Shown in pieces: positions 35,206 to 47,591 of a stretch of DNA of 64,000 nt. The stretch is from Psoroptes ovis (taxonomy: Eukaryota; Arthropoda; Arachnida; Sarcoptiformes; Psoroptidae). The stretch covers positions 1,860,001 through 1,924,000 of the forward strand of contig PQWQ01000011.1 of NCBI GenBank assembly GCA_002943765.1, written 5' to 3'. Made by a program: the position numbers and the translations under genes. The notes beneath the pieces were generated by a model. The model was given only the letters and a program-made list of their open reading frames with translations. It had not been told where the DNA came from and made no database searches. Numbering within the stretch: the first letter of the stretch is position 1; every line of letters starts with the position of its first letter.

Positions 35206-38200
35206 ATTTATATTCAACAGTCAAAAATAATGAAAAAAAAATGAAAAAAAAAAATTTAATGAATGCACACACATATATTCAATCACACATGAAAGTCACA
35301 ATCTATTTTTATCTATAGCATCAAGCTAAGCTATCGTTTACAATGTTGTTGTTTTTATTTTGATGCAGCAGCAGCCAAAGATGTTCAAAGATGTTCAAAG
35401 ATGGTTGATGATGATGATGATGGAGGCTGATTCAAAAGTATTTTGCAAAAGATAAATAATGCATGTGTTAATTCACATGTATATAAGCATTCATTCATTC
35501 ATTCATTCAACCATTTTCCACTTATGAAAAATGAAAAAATCCACCGTATTTTTTTACCTGATGAAAATCCTAGATATTTTACTCTTAGTTCACGTCTATT
35601 ATAAGTATGGATGATGGTTTGTTTTAGGATGCTGCTGCTGCTGCTGTTGTGAATGATCACTGAACAAAAATAACTTTTTTCCATCAAATTCGAGCGCCTA
35701 AATAAAATGTGAATGTAAATAAATTTACCTTAAGTTGATATTTATTGAGGAATCAATGTTTAATTTGATCCAATTTATACAAATTTTTTACCAATTTTCT
35801 CTTCGGTAATTACCATTTATGATATGAGAAAATGATCAATCATTCATTCATTCATTCATCAATGATCAATGCAAATCTCCCTGTGAAATTGAAAACACCC
35901 GATATTTATTTATTTTTATTTTTTATTTTTTTTTAAATAATCAAAAATTATCTTTGAAACTGGATGTATATTAACTGTATCATATTATATTTAGCCTTGA
36001 TTTCGATTATACAAATTTCAAAGATTTAAGAAAAATTCAAGAAATATTTTGAAAACACTCCAATTTCAGCCAATTTGTCCGAATATTTTGCATGTAAATA
36101 CGCTTTCGATCGAATTAAATCCAATTAAATCAAAGTAAATGCTGAATTTTTTTTATTATCATTTATTTCAAATTACAAATAACATAAAATAATTGTAATT
36201 AATTATTCTTATTAATTAATAAATTTTTATCACAGAAAATATATGAAAAAAAAATTACGGAAAATTAATAATTTGACGAACTTGTTCTTATTTTATTTAT
36301 GTTCCATCGTTACATTCATTTATTTATTTATTTATTCATTCATAATCATTCATAGATGCTTAGGAAAAAATGAACAAAAATAATTCAGAAAATAAATTCA
36401 AAAATGAAAGTGAAATTACATTTAATTATTGTTATTATCATCATTAAATCATTAAATTAATGATAATAATTGAATTTTTTTTTTTATATTCTAGCTCTTA
36501 AATGACAGTTGATTGACTATTTTACTCATTTATTTCATTCATTTAATATTATTATCATTATTTCCACCAATTAATGCACTGGATTTTTTAATTTTTTTCG
36601 AATTTTTCTTCATTAAATCACATTGCACATTGAATCATTTTGCATAATCAAAGCCATTTGTTTTGAATTTATGAATTTCATTAAGTACAGCAATTGTAGG
36701 TTTTTCCCAAAAATAAAGGATGATTTCAACAAAAAAAAAAAAAACAAAGATAATAATGTTAATTTCTCCATCTTTTTTTTGAAATCATTTTTAATTATTA
36801 TAATTTAATCATTTAAAAAAAAATATATTTCCATGTTCTTATTATTTTTCATTTTCTTAAAAATTCATTCATTCAATTATTTTAAGTCTAAGAGTCAAAC
36901 TGTGTGCTGCACACACATGAGTCTTGATGTGATACATGTGCATCTAAATTTAGAAATTTATTTATTTTTTATTCAATTTTCTTGTTGTTTTAACTGTTTG
37001 CATTTATGTATAAAGCATCTTTCAGTCCATAATAGAAAGAAAATGAAAATTTTTTCAAAGATGAAAATCATCTAAGGAATGGTCAGTCGGATGGACAGTT
37101 GAATGCATAATGCATTATGATGCATCGAAATAGACGAAAAGCGAACTGAATGAATGAGGATTAAAGTGATTAAAAATAAAATATTTTGTGTTCACTTCTT
37201 ATTATTTAATATTAATAATTATCATTGAAACAATTAAAATGATTAATTCATTGAAAACAAGAGGTTTTATTGTATATTTTCAAGTCAAATCAATTAGTTG
37301 TTCCACCGCTGTTATTGGCCATTGTTGTTGATGATGATTATGATTTCGAACAATAAAATTTTGACCAGAACAAATTCTGATACATTTTAGGTGATACAAC
37401 TTTTGATACACCGGAAAATTTTGCCAAGTTTTAATTCAATTTTTTTCTTTCGTTTAATTTCATTTTTCACATTCATTGAATGCATTCAATAAATGTTGAA
37501 AAATGAAACTTAAAGCCTTTCAATTATTCCAAAAAAAAAAAAAAAACTGAAAAAATTCTTTGAGTCATAAACACACACCAAGTTTGGTAATTTTGTCCAT
37601 TTGTGAAGCAGTAAAATTTCATCATAATTTTCTGCTATTTTCAAGCCAAAAACTTTCTAAAACTTAACAAAACTTTATTTCTTGAAATTTATTCAACTTT
37701 GAAAGGCTTGTATTCGTGTATAATTGCTTGTTCGTAGCAAAGATTGAGAAGAGTTAAATGGATGAATGAATTTCGTATACGATTTAACTGTGTATGCGTT
37801 TTCTTATGGTAAATTTAATCAAAGAAAGAAAAAAAGTCATAATTTCGATCAAAAATTTTTCCATTCGTATGCCATCTGTTTGTGTAGAACACTAACATAC
37901 AATACACATCATGATGGCCATCAATCGTTTGAAAGTCTATGAAATTTTTCAAAATTTTTATTTTTTGAAATTTCTGAAAATTTTTCACGTTTAAATAAAC
38001 GCGTTTAGTTATTTATCATTGAAATAATTTTCAAATGAATGAATGAATAAATAAATAAATAAACGAAGATAAATGATCAAATACATGATTTCGATTGTTT
38101 ATTTCGTATCAATTTCGTCCATCGAAATTATCATTGAACATTGACAAATGCACAATGCGAAAAAATTTTATACGCATCGATTCATCGACCGAAAAAATAG

Positions 38201-38748
38201 TCAAATTTCTTCATTTATTCATTCTTCGGATTTTTGACTGTCGCAAAATTAATGGCTATGAATGAATAAGAATAAAAATATTCTTAAGAAACATATCCAA
38301 GGAACAAGAAACGACATAATCGTAAGAAATTCTATGTAATTTTTCAACGAAATTTTCGAGTTCATTTCTTCGTATTTTATCGCTTCATGTCTGCTTGTTT
38401 GTTTATTTATTTACATTTTCAAATCGTCTCATTTTATTTCAATTTATTTTATTTCAATTTATTCTTATTTTCATTTATTTTAAATTCTGAGAAAAATTTA
38501 AAATTATTTGAATTTCTCTTCTCTGATTCTTTAGCCTTAGATCCTTCGGACTTCTTGGAACTTCTAGGGACTTCTTTGGCTCCTTTATTTACAGTTATTC
38601 TTATTTATTTTTCTGGATTTTATTTCCAGGATTTTTTCATATTTTATATTAAAGTTTTATTCAAGTTATTTACACATCATTTCCAATATTATTACTATTA
38701 TTATTATCACTAAATATTATGTAATATTAAGCCGTATGCAATATGAAA

Positions 38749-38750
<2 letters not shown>

Positions 38751-38780
<30 letters not shown>
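38751..38780. repeat. (TTA)10 microsatellite
   Basis: Ten exact TTA units, followed by a (CAT) run. Low-complexity DNA typical of the window. Confidence 0.9.
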
Positions 38781-38781
<1 letters not shown>

Positions 38782-39088
38782 GAACATCATCATCATCATA
38801 TAATATTTGTCACATAAAAATGGAATCATGAAAAAATATATTTTTTTTAATATTATTGTAAAAAATATTGTACAAACAAACAGAAATCAACAATGACAAT
38901 GTGGCAATAACAATAAAGCCATAGTCATTGGGCCGATCGTATTATATCAGAAAAATATCACCAGGCATAAAAAATGTAATATTTTTTTTTTCGTTTTTGT
39001 TTTATTTTGTTTAAAAAACAAATTTTCTGTTCATTTTTTTATGTTATGTTTCATAGTTTTGCCACTTTTACACCCAATGATAAATGTA

Positions 39089-39168
39089 TATGGTTGTCCT
39101 AAAAGTTCATTCCGATTATTCCGTAGAGTTGCTCATGAAAATCGGCCAAAACTTTTCGGACAACCTAA
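39089..39168. mobile_element. Hairpin MITE copy 9 (80 bp, type B)
   Basis: TATGGTTGTCCTAAAAGTTC at left and AACTTTTCGGACAACCTAA at right. The centre ATTCCGATTATTCCGTAGAG...CATGAAAATCGG matches type B. TA precedes it and TT follows. Confidence 0.8.
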
Positions 39169-39907
39169 TTTGTTATAGATAATACATTTTTGTTTTTTGT
39201 TTTTGTATGTCGATTGCCATTATCAAAAATATTGGCTTTGTGTCAATTTCAATGCATAGAATATGAGAGATTCCCAATGCAGATATCAAAAAAAAAAAAA
39301 AAATTCTCTTTTATTTGATATCATCATCATCATAATCATTTACTATGAATGGATATTCATTCATTCATTTGCCGTATTCATTTGAATTTGCCCAAAAGCA
39401 AATTTATTTATTTATTTATATTTTCTGACGGCTTCCTTCCTTCTCCATCTTTATTTTTTGTTCCTGATCAGTTCAAAATAAATTCAATGGGGCCAGAATT
39501 CGATGGGCAAAAAAAAAAATATGATTTTGAATCGAAATAAAATGAAATATTGAAGACCAAAGTGAACCAGAAGCATCAGTAAATCATTTTATTAATTTTG
39601 TATCTGTTTTTCTGAATCTTTGGTCGCAATTCACTAATCACGTAACATTTTCTACTCAGTTGATTAAATTTTGATTTGACATCTATTATTGGATTCTTTT
39701 AAATTCTTTTAAACAAACATCTTTACAGGGCCCCAATTGTGGGTTTGTTGTTGTTGCAGTGTAACTTGACCATGTTTTCCCATATATTTTCCATTCAATG
39801 ACCATAAAATAATGGAGATAATAATTTCATTTATTTGTAAAATTTAATTTTTTTCCAATTTGTTTTTTTTTCAAATAAATAAATGAAAAAATAAAAATAA
39901 ATTTATT

Positions 39908-39987
39908 TTGGGTTGTCCGAAAAGTTTTTGCCGATTTACCAATTGAAAAACATTTGAAAATCGGCAAGAACTTTTCGGACAACCCAA
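39908..39987. mobile_element. Hairpin MITE copy 10 (80 bp, TTGGG variant, type C)
   Basis: TTGGGTTGTCCGAAAAGTTT and GAACTTTTCGGACAACCCAA; its centre matches copy 3 nearly base for base, including the paired TTGGG/CCCAA ends. Both derive from one source element. Confidence 0.83.
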
Positions 39988-40869
39988 TATCTTACGGTCA
40001 ACTTTTTGAACCAACAAATATTACGGGCCAAAAAAAGAACCGAATAACAATTATGATTAAAGGAAAAAAGTCTAGATTATTTATCAATCTTCGTATCTAT
40101 CTATTTACATTCGAAAAACATTATTTGTTAAATGATTGATTTTACTAGGAAATTTTCGAAAAAAAAATTGATTTTTCTATATGAATTCTCTATTGAATAC
40201 CACTATTGGTATTACACTATTGTATCATCATTATTATTTCTATATTGCTTTTCATTTTCATTTTACTTTAGACTAAACAAGAACCCGAATTTTAATCATT
40301 TTGATTTCATAGTTTAAAAGAATTTTTTAAAAGCTTAAAAATGTACATAGATGAATGTTGTTTGTTTGTTCAATTTGGATTGGTTTTGGTTTAAAAATTG
40401 GAAAAAATTTAATTCAAAATTTAAAAATTGAAATTTAATTTCGCCAAATAAATGGTTTGTAATTATTTTTGTTTATTTCAAAATTCCATCACAGATTTAT
40501 TTGCTTTTTTTTGTTCAATTTCTATTTATTGTGAATACAAAACAGAAATGAATTTGATTCAAATATATAATATATTTGTTAAATCTCATCATCATTTGAC
40601 TTTCTAATGTTTATGATATTTATTATGATTCGTTATATTCGTATTTAATCAAATTATTTGTAATTTCATTTTTTGAAATAATTCAATTTAACTTCATTTC
40701 ACATTTAATTTCAAATAATACTTTTAATATTTCATTTAATTTTTTCCGATTCTATTTTTATTAAATGATGATGAAAAACGATTATAAACAAATTTATAAT
40801 CATTTTCGCTGTATGAAATGACGATAATGATGATGTTAATAATATACGAGAACAAAAAAAAACATATTA

Positions 40870-40951
40870 TAAGGTTGTCCAATAAGTTCTTGCCGATTTT
40901 CTCATAATTTCCTACGATATAATCGGCTAAAACTTAAATCGGACAACCTGA
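40870..40951. mobile_element. Hairpin MITE copy 11 (82 bp)
   Basis: TAAGGTTGTCCAATAAGTTC and AAACTTAAATCGGACAACCTGA; the arms have diverged and no longer pair fully. Type A centre, TA on both sides. Confidence 0.78.
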
Positions 40952-43140
40952 TATTTTTCCTTGTTTATTTGTTTTTTTTTTACATCATCTTTAATTGAAT
41001 TATATGAACTTGAACGTAAAGGGCAAAAACAATGTTTTAAAAAATTGAAAATAAATGAAGAATTTAGCCCGAAATACTGATGAGAAGTAGTAATGAAGAA
41101 AAATATTTCAATTAAATTAAAAAATGGAAAAGATTCTCACGATTACATTACATCTGTTTGATGCCTGCTTTATCATCAATAAATCAATCGATTTGAAAAT
41201 GAAAAAGTGAAGAATTTTCTTTCAGGTTTGTTTCAATGATAATGATAATTTATTTATTTGAAATAAGCAGGTACAATTCAGTAAATTTATTTTCATTGTT
41301 TTTTTTTTGTTGTATTTTTTTCATTTTCTCAAATGAAATTAATATAAATTATTCACTTTTATTTTTTACTATAATCAAATAATAAAATAGTAAATAGTAA
41401 TCGAGGAAATTGTAAATTTTTATATTTTTATAGAAAAATTAAAGTTAATTTAAATGATATATTGATTTGTAATTAATTATGTTATTATTAGGTACTTGAT
41501 TAATCATTAATTTGACAATAATTTGACAAAGAGTGTCAGATATTTAAATGGTAATAAATGTACTATTTTATGTGACAATTGTTTGCACCCAAAATATTTA
41601 ATTTGTCCGGAAAAATTCAAAATATTGATCTTAAATGTCTGATATATGTTTTTCATATTTTTCTAGAAAATTTAATTTCCTAATTAACTAATTTTTCATT
41701 CAATAATTAATCATATTTTTACTACGATTTCATTGATTGAAAATAAATTGATTGAAAATTTTTTTTATTATTTTATTCAATTATTATTAAAAAATAATAT
41801 CATTGAAAGGTCAATGGTTTTTCTGATCAAAGATTATGCCGATAATTTTTAAAAAATATTTTATTTAGACTAAATGACATGTGTGTGCATAATGGGGTAA
41901 TTCGAAGTAAACAATGGCTTTTCAAGCATTCAAAAATTGTACTCTTTTATCAACTTAATATGAATTCATCAACTATATTTTGTTCAAATAAACATGTCGA
42001 TGTTGGCTGTTACCCTGTGTTGGCTGTTGCCTGTGTCAAATTTAAACTTAAGTTCGCCAGAGATTGGTTCAGAACAACTCAATGTTCATCAGTGAACGCT
42101 TAGCTTTTTCGGAATTTCAATTTGAATTTTCTTTATTGAAAATGAAATTTCAACTTTTACTCATATTTTAGCCTGTCATTCATTCATTCATTCATTGTTT
42201 TCGTCATTTGGTTTTATGCTTATAAATTCATGTTTAATTTAGTGTGTATTTACTGACAAGTTTAATTTTTATATTTTGTTGTTTAAAAATAATTTCTGCC
42301 ATTTATGTTCACAACATATGTGTTTTCATTTCAATGATTATTGAATTTTTAATTTAGTTAATTTCAAAGTTTTTTTTTTCCAGGTTTAGCTTAGTCAAAT
42401 ATACGTTGTTGATGCCTTTCCATTGTTTTAATTATGAAATCGTAATGGTCATTTTTCAAATTATAGAAAATAAGCATCTGTCTGGGTTGGCGATTTCGCT
42501 TGACATTTTTTCATTTTCAAAAATAAAATGATATCTTTTAGACAAGGAGTTTTTGCCCTAAATTCCTAAATTTAGCCCAATTTCATAAGTAAAAGTTTAC
42601 TTCTGGCCAAAAATTCAAAAAGCGGAATCAATTGGTGTAAGAGTGGATGAATTCGGAATGATCGAATCGAATCGAATCGATCAAATGAAATTGAGATGAA
42701 ATATTGAAAATGAAAGTTAATTGAAAATTAATCGATACACAATTTTTGCTCTTCGAAATGATAATTTCACAAAATGATTCAAAATGCCCGCAAATCAAAT
42801 CAAATCAAAAAAAAAATGGATGGATGAAAATCAATAAATGAGATTGAAAATTATTGATACAAAATGGCCAATTTCAAAATTTCAAAATTTCAAATTGATG
42901 ATGGAAAATGATTTGGAATTGAAATGAAATAACCATTGAAAAACCATAGTGAAAATGAATCATCATCATCATTGCATGCATACAGACATATTGATAATAA
43001 TAAATGCTTAGACAAGCGAAAACAAAGTGAACAATATTTAATTTTAAAGGGAATATTTTTCGAAGAATATTCATCATATCTGCCCAAATAAAGATTCTGA
43101 GAAAATAAGAAATTTGAAAGAAAAGTTTGAAATTGAAATA

Positions 43141-43220
43141 TTAGGTTGTCCCATAAGTTTTGGCCATTTTTCGAATAAAAAAAAAATAAAAAAACATCAA
43201 GAACTTATGGGACAACCTAA
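43141..43220. mobile_element. Hairpin MITE copy 12 (80 bp, CCCATAAG type)
   Basis: TTAGGTTGTCCCATAAGTTT and AACTTATGGGACAACCTAA with TA on both sides. The centre is mostly A residues. Type D. Confidence 0.84.
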
Positions 43221-43553
43221 TACATTGATTTGAAATATTGGTATTTATTTATTTATTTTTCAGCCACTGACAATCAATGATATCAATGAATATGCAAAAT
43301 TTTTCTTCCACCAAAAAATGTTTCATTGATCGATTTTCATTTTTTTACACTGGTGTTTTTTTCAAGCATATAACAATGATTTGTTGTTGTTGAAGAACAA
43401 GAACAAGAGTCAATTGTACAAAATTTGTACAATCAAAACAAATTGTTTGAAAAAAAATTCAAATATTTTCAACTTTTTGATCGACATGTCAAATTTTTTT
43501 CTCCTCTGCCTGCTTTTTCATCAATTTCGATTCGATATTTCAATGAAATACTA

Positions 43554-43635
43554 TTAGGCTGTCCTATAAGTTCTTGCAGCTTTTTAAATTTTTTTTTTCA
43601 TTTGAAAAACGACAAGAACTTATGGGACAACCTAA
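43554..43635. mobile_element. Hairpin MITE copy 13 (82 bp, type D)
   Basis: TTAGGCTGTCCTATAAGTTC and GAACTTATGGGACAACCTAA, TA on both sides. The centre is TTTTTAAATTTTTTTTTTCA, the complement in style of copy 12. Confidence 0.84.
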
Positions 43636-43803
43636 TATTCATTGTTACTTATCAACATTGAATACATATTAATAAGTCTGTTTTTTTTTTTGGTTGGAAT
43701 AAAATTTAAAAATAAAAATAATTCTGGAATATTAAAATAAATATTATGAGGAAAAAATCATTGAGAAAAATACATATCTGGAATCGGATATTATCTAAAA
43801 ATA

Positions 43804-43885
43804 TTAGGTTGTCCGAAAAGTTCTGACCGATTTTCATAACCAACTCTATCGATATAAATTGAAATGAACTTTTTGGACAACCTAA
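43804..43885. mobile_element. Hairpin MITE copy 14 (82 bp, type B in reverse)
   Basis: TTAGGTTGTCCGAAAAGTTC and AACTTTTTGGACAACCTAA. The centre GATTTTCATAACCAACTCTATCGATATAA reads as type B inverted, matching copy 17. It is the third copy within 750 bp. Confidence 0.82.
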
Positions 43886-45091
43886 AATATATATTTTGTT
43901 TCCCGAATACTTTATTGTGTTCCAGCAAAGTAAAAAATGTGTTTTCAAATATAAATTTTCATATGCGCACAAGCATGTCGTCATCGTCATCGTAGAAAAC
44001 ACATTGTAATCATGATCATCATCATCATTTGATATTGAAGCTTTCAATGTATTTTAGTCAAGAAAAAATGAAAATATTCACAGTCATTTCAAATCTAAGC
44101 GTGGTCAAAGCCATCAAGCATTTTGTTGTTTTTGATCATTTCACATTTTTTTTCCCATTGAAAAACCAAAGAAATTTTTCTATTTTTTACTCGTCTTAAT
44201 CATCATAATTCAGTGGTTCTGTTTAATTCAAATTATTTTAAGCGGTGGTCATCTGCTTCATCAAATTCATCTCAATGTCCGCACGCACACTAACGATGTT
44301 CAAAATCGATGCAAATAAATGCAAATTTAAGTCAAAATAATGAAAAATATTAAAATGAATAAATTTTGATCGCTTCATTTGTTTGTAATGTTTGAATTGT
44401 TATAACAAATAATTGTAATTTATTTATTTATTTGTCCATCAAACAAACAAACAAATCATATTGATTACAAATGACAATCATCTTGACAATGTTTTTTCAG
44501 TGAATAATAATCTGAAATCATCATACATTTCATATTCATAATCATTTGATTTATCTTTTCAAAGATAGATAGTGATTTCAAGTTGTTTGTTTATTTTTAT
44601 GCTTTGTTTGAATCATTTTTTTGATGGTGTTTTGTTCAAATGTTTTGTCCATTCATTCATTCATTCATTGAATTCATTGTGTATTATAATATATCTTCTT
44701 AAGAGATTCTTTTGTGATATATTTTTGTATGGTAAACGATACATGTTTGTTTGATAATCATTCATTCGACCATTTTATCATCCTTCCATACGATACGATA
44801 CGATCCAACCATATACGATTCTTAAATGATATAAATATGTATGAGAATTCAATACGAACATAACAAAGTAACAAATTCAATCGGCTACTATTATTATTAT
44901 AATTATCATCATTGATGTTTTTGTTTGATTTTTCACTTTTTTCGATGTGTAATTTGAAACTGAAATCAAATTGAGTTTCAACAATTTTTTTTCTGCAAAG
45001 TGAAATAATACAAAATACAATTCATCGCCATTATAATTATTGAATTTGATACAAAAATTTGAATCATCATTTGAATTATCATCATTTAAAA

Positions 45092-45887
45092 ATGGCCAAT
45101 GTAAATAGAGATCGATCGCCAAAATTATTTTACAACAATTATAACAACAACACCGACATCAACAATAATAAAACTATTGTAGACGACGACGACAACGACA
45201 ATCATTACATTAAAATCATTAAAAATGATAAACAAATATTTACAATCGAAAATTTGAATCATCATCATCATCATCATACGAAAAACAATGATAATTTTAT
45301 CAGTGAAATGATTGATAATAATAGAAATATAAATGATGATATTGACAGCAACAACAGCAAAGACAATGCCATTGAATATTGTAATAAAACATTCAAACCT
45401 AATCATTTTTTTGGACAATTATTATTATTATTATTATTATCATTATTTTCATTTTCAATATTTTCAATATTTTTACCATTATTATTATTATTATTATCGA
45501 TCGGCATAAAATTACCGATAAATATCGATATAAATAATAATAATAGAAATGATAATAATAAATCGATTATTATCATTTTCATCGTTATGACCATAAATAT
45601 GTTTTTTTTAAATTGTGCCTTTTTAGTGCAATCATTGTTGTTGTATTTCAATTCATTCATTTTATTCATGTTGTTGACATTTGAAATATTATTACCAATT
45701 ACGTTTTTATCATTATTTTCATTTTCATTATTATTATTATCATTTTTATTTATATTTTACCATCCATTATCATCATTGTTTAAAAAATTTTCCAATTTTA
45801 TTTTAAAATTATTTTCAACAATAATAACAACAGCAACAACGACAACAACAAATTATCGTGATTGGTTCGGTAAAAAATATTTTCCAA
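45092..45887 (+). CDS. Putative first coding exon of the LDLa membrane protein
   Basis: A frame of 265 codons from an ATG at 45092 ends at a strong donor (A|GTAAGT at 45888). Its phase fits the acceptor at 56024. The residues are Asn/Asp/His-rich for about 110 positions, then strongly hydrophobic (LLLLLLLSLFSFSIFSIF and a second stretch IIIIFIVMTINMFFLNCAFL). The amino-acid makeup largely reflects TTA/ATT microsatellite DNA, so the open frame could be accidental. Joining it across a 10-kb intron rests on phase alone (one chance in three). No family is recognised. Confidence 0.38.
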
Positions 45888-47325
45888 GTAAGTGAATCTA
45901 AGTGTGAAAATAAAATATAAATGTTTTGCTTGAATGTAGTGTTGATGATACGATTAAATTTTTTTTTTTTCAAAATTTATCGCAAGCTATCCGACCAGTA
46001 AATCACGGGAACCAAGATGAATTAAAATGAAATTTTTCTTTCTTCACATTACAAGCTATAATCCCTGTATTTTTCTCTTAAAACGTATAAATTAAAAATT
46101 TCATCACAATTACACATCGTTCATCAAGCACAAATACCCATACACACTCATACACACACACATTGACAGACATACAAGCATTGAAAATCATTCAATTGTA
46201 ATTGTGTAAATGTGTTTTTGTCATCGGCATTTTGTTGTTGACGAATTAGAAAAAAAAATAATAAAATTTCGTGATTTGAATTCATTTAGTATTTTGGTAA
46301 AAATTCAAAGAAAAGAAAATTCAAATCATTTCATTTTCAAATATTTATTCAAAAAAAAAAAAAAAAAAATATTCAATGCACATTAATTCTTTCGATTATC
46401 GTGTTTTTCATTGGAAAAACACACATATTATTCATAATCATTGAAATAAAAATGAATTCAAAAGATTGACAAATCGAAATAGCATGCATGCATTGAAGTA
46501 AGAATCAGTAACAATCAAAATTATGATTGATTTCGGTCGATAAAATTGTTGTTTGCTGAGCCTATTCAAATTTCCAACAAGTCAAAATGTATAATTATCA
46601 TATATGAACCATTGCACTCATTCCTTCTGTTTCGCCATTCCGTTAATCAAATAAAATGATTTTATTTGATTCTGAAAATCAAATTTAGAACAATTATTCA
46701 TGATTATATTATCGTACGATACGATTCTGAAGAAAATAGATGATCAAACGAATTCATGTTTGAATTAATAAATAAATTAATGAATCTATTGGTTGGTTTT
46801 TTCTTATTTTTGCATACAAAAATGAAATGAAACAAATGAATATACGAATATTCGAATGAATACGAACGAATGAAAAATGAATCAATGGATGAATGAATGA
46901 ATAAATGAATTTGAAAAGAAATTAATTTAGTGAAAAACAAAAAAAAAAAAATGAAATACAAGGATGATATATTCAAATATAAATCAAATAATGTGTTGTA
47001 TCTAGTGTGAATTGTGCATTTCATACCCATTTCAATCCATCATTTCGAGATTGTGAAGATGCATGGGTGAAAAAAGGTTGAAAATATACATTTCCATTTA
47101 CATTTTGCCATAGAAAAACATGGAAAAAAATCAAATGAAATAAATCATATTACAATAGAAATATATATTTGATGAATAATTGAAAATCTATTCACATCTT
47201 TCACATGGAAATTTTTGTTTTTTTTGATCCAAAATTTTTCTTATGTTAAATATTTCATTCATTCATTGCTGTACAATGTTCATTGTATTTGCATGCAATG
47301 AAATACAAATAAACAAACAAACAAA

Positions 47326-47460
47326 TGTTGAAATAAATAATTGGTGTACGTCCTTTGTGAATAGACCCCTTTAATCCCCGCCCCTTTTTAAAAATTCAAA
47401 TTTTATATTCTAACGACTTTTAATAAAATATAACGATTATTCGTTTTACAACGTCTAACA
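47326..47460 (+). repeat. 5' LTR of the copia element
   Basis: 135 bp, TG...CA ends, contains a GC-rich patch (CCCCTTTAATCCCCGCCCC) that could serve as a promoter element and AATAAA for 3' processing. Confidence 0.93.
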
Positions 47461-47473
47461 TGGTAGCAGAGCC
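47461..47473 (+). other. Primer-binding site matching initiator tRNA-Met
   Basis: TGGTAGCAGAG abuts the LTR with no spacer. It is the exact complement of the 3' end (CTCTGCTACCA) of animal initiator tRNA-Met as I recall it. Full 3'-end priming is used by many Ty1/copia elements; Drosophila copia instead uses an internal tRNA fragment. Confidence 0.8.
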
Positions 47474-47591
47474 TAAAATCTGACTGAATTTAACGAATTT
47501 TTGATTTTTGTGATTGTAAATTAATTGATTTTAACTGATTGTCAATTAATTAAGTGAATAATTATAATTTTAAGACTGTTATTCAAGTTGT

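Larger units (their letters stand above)
28798..45091. other. 16-kb region without supportable coding sequence
   Basis: Between the secreted-protein gene and the LDLa gene the sequence is AT-rich, with long homopolymers (T35 at 29197-29231, A24 at 31197-31220), CA/GT and TTA microsatellites and eleven hairpin MITE copies listed separately. One weak spliced candidate lies near 34.9-35.7 kb. Open frames here are short, low-complexity and on both strands. Confidence 0.5.

Noticed and set aside
41879..42103. 75-codon frame ending in ...FARDWFRTTQCSSVNA
   Set aside because: No family resemblance, no splice context, and it overlaps a short imperfect repeat (TTGGCTGTTACCCTG / TTGGCTGTTGCCTG); it may be a decayed repeat but cannot be supported.
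45125..45669. Minus-strand frames opposite the proposed first LDLa exon
   Set aside because: They mirror the same microsatellite-like DNA; only the plus strand offers a donor whose phase fits a downstream exon, and even that is kept at low confidence.
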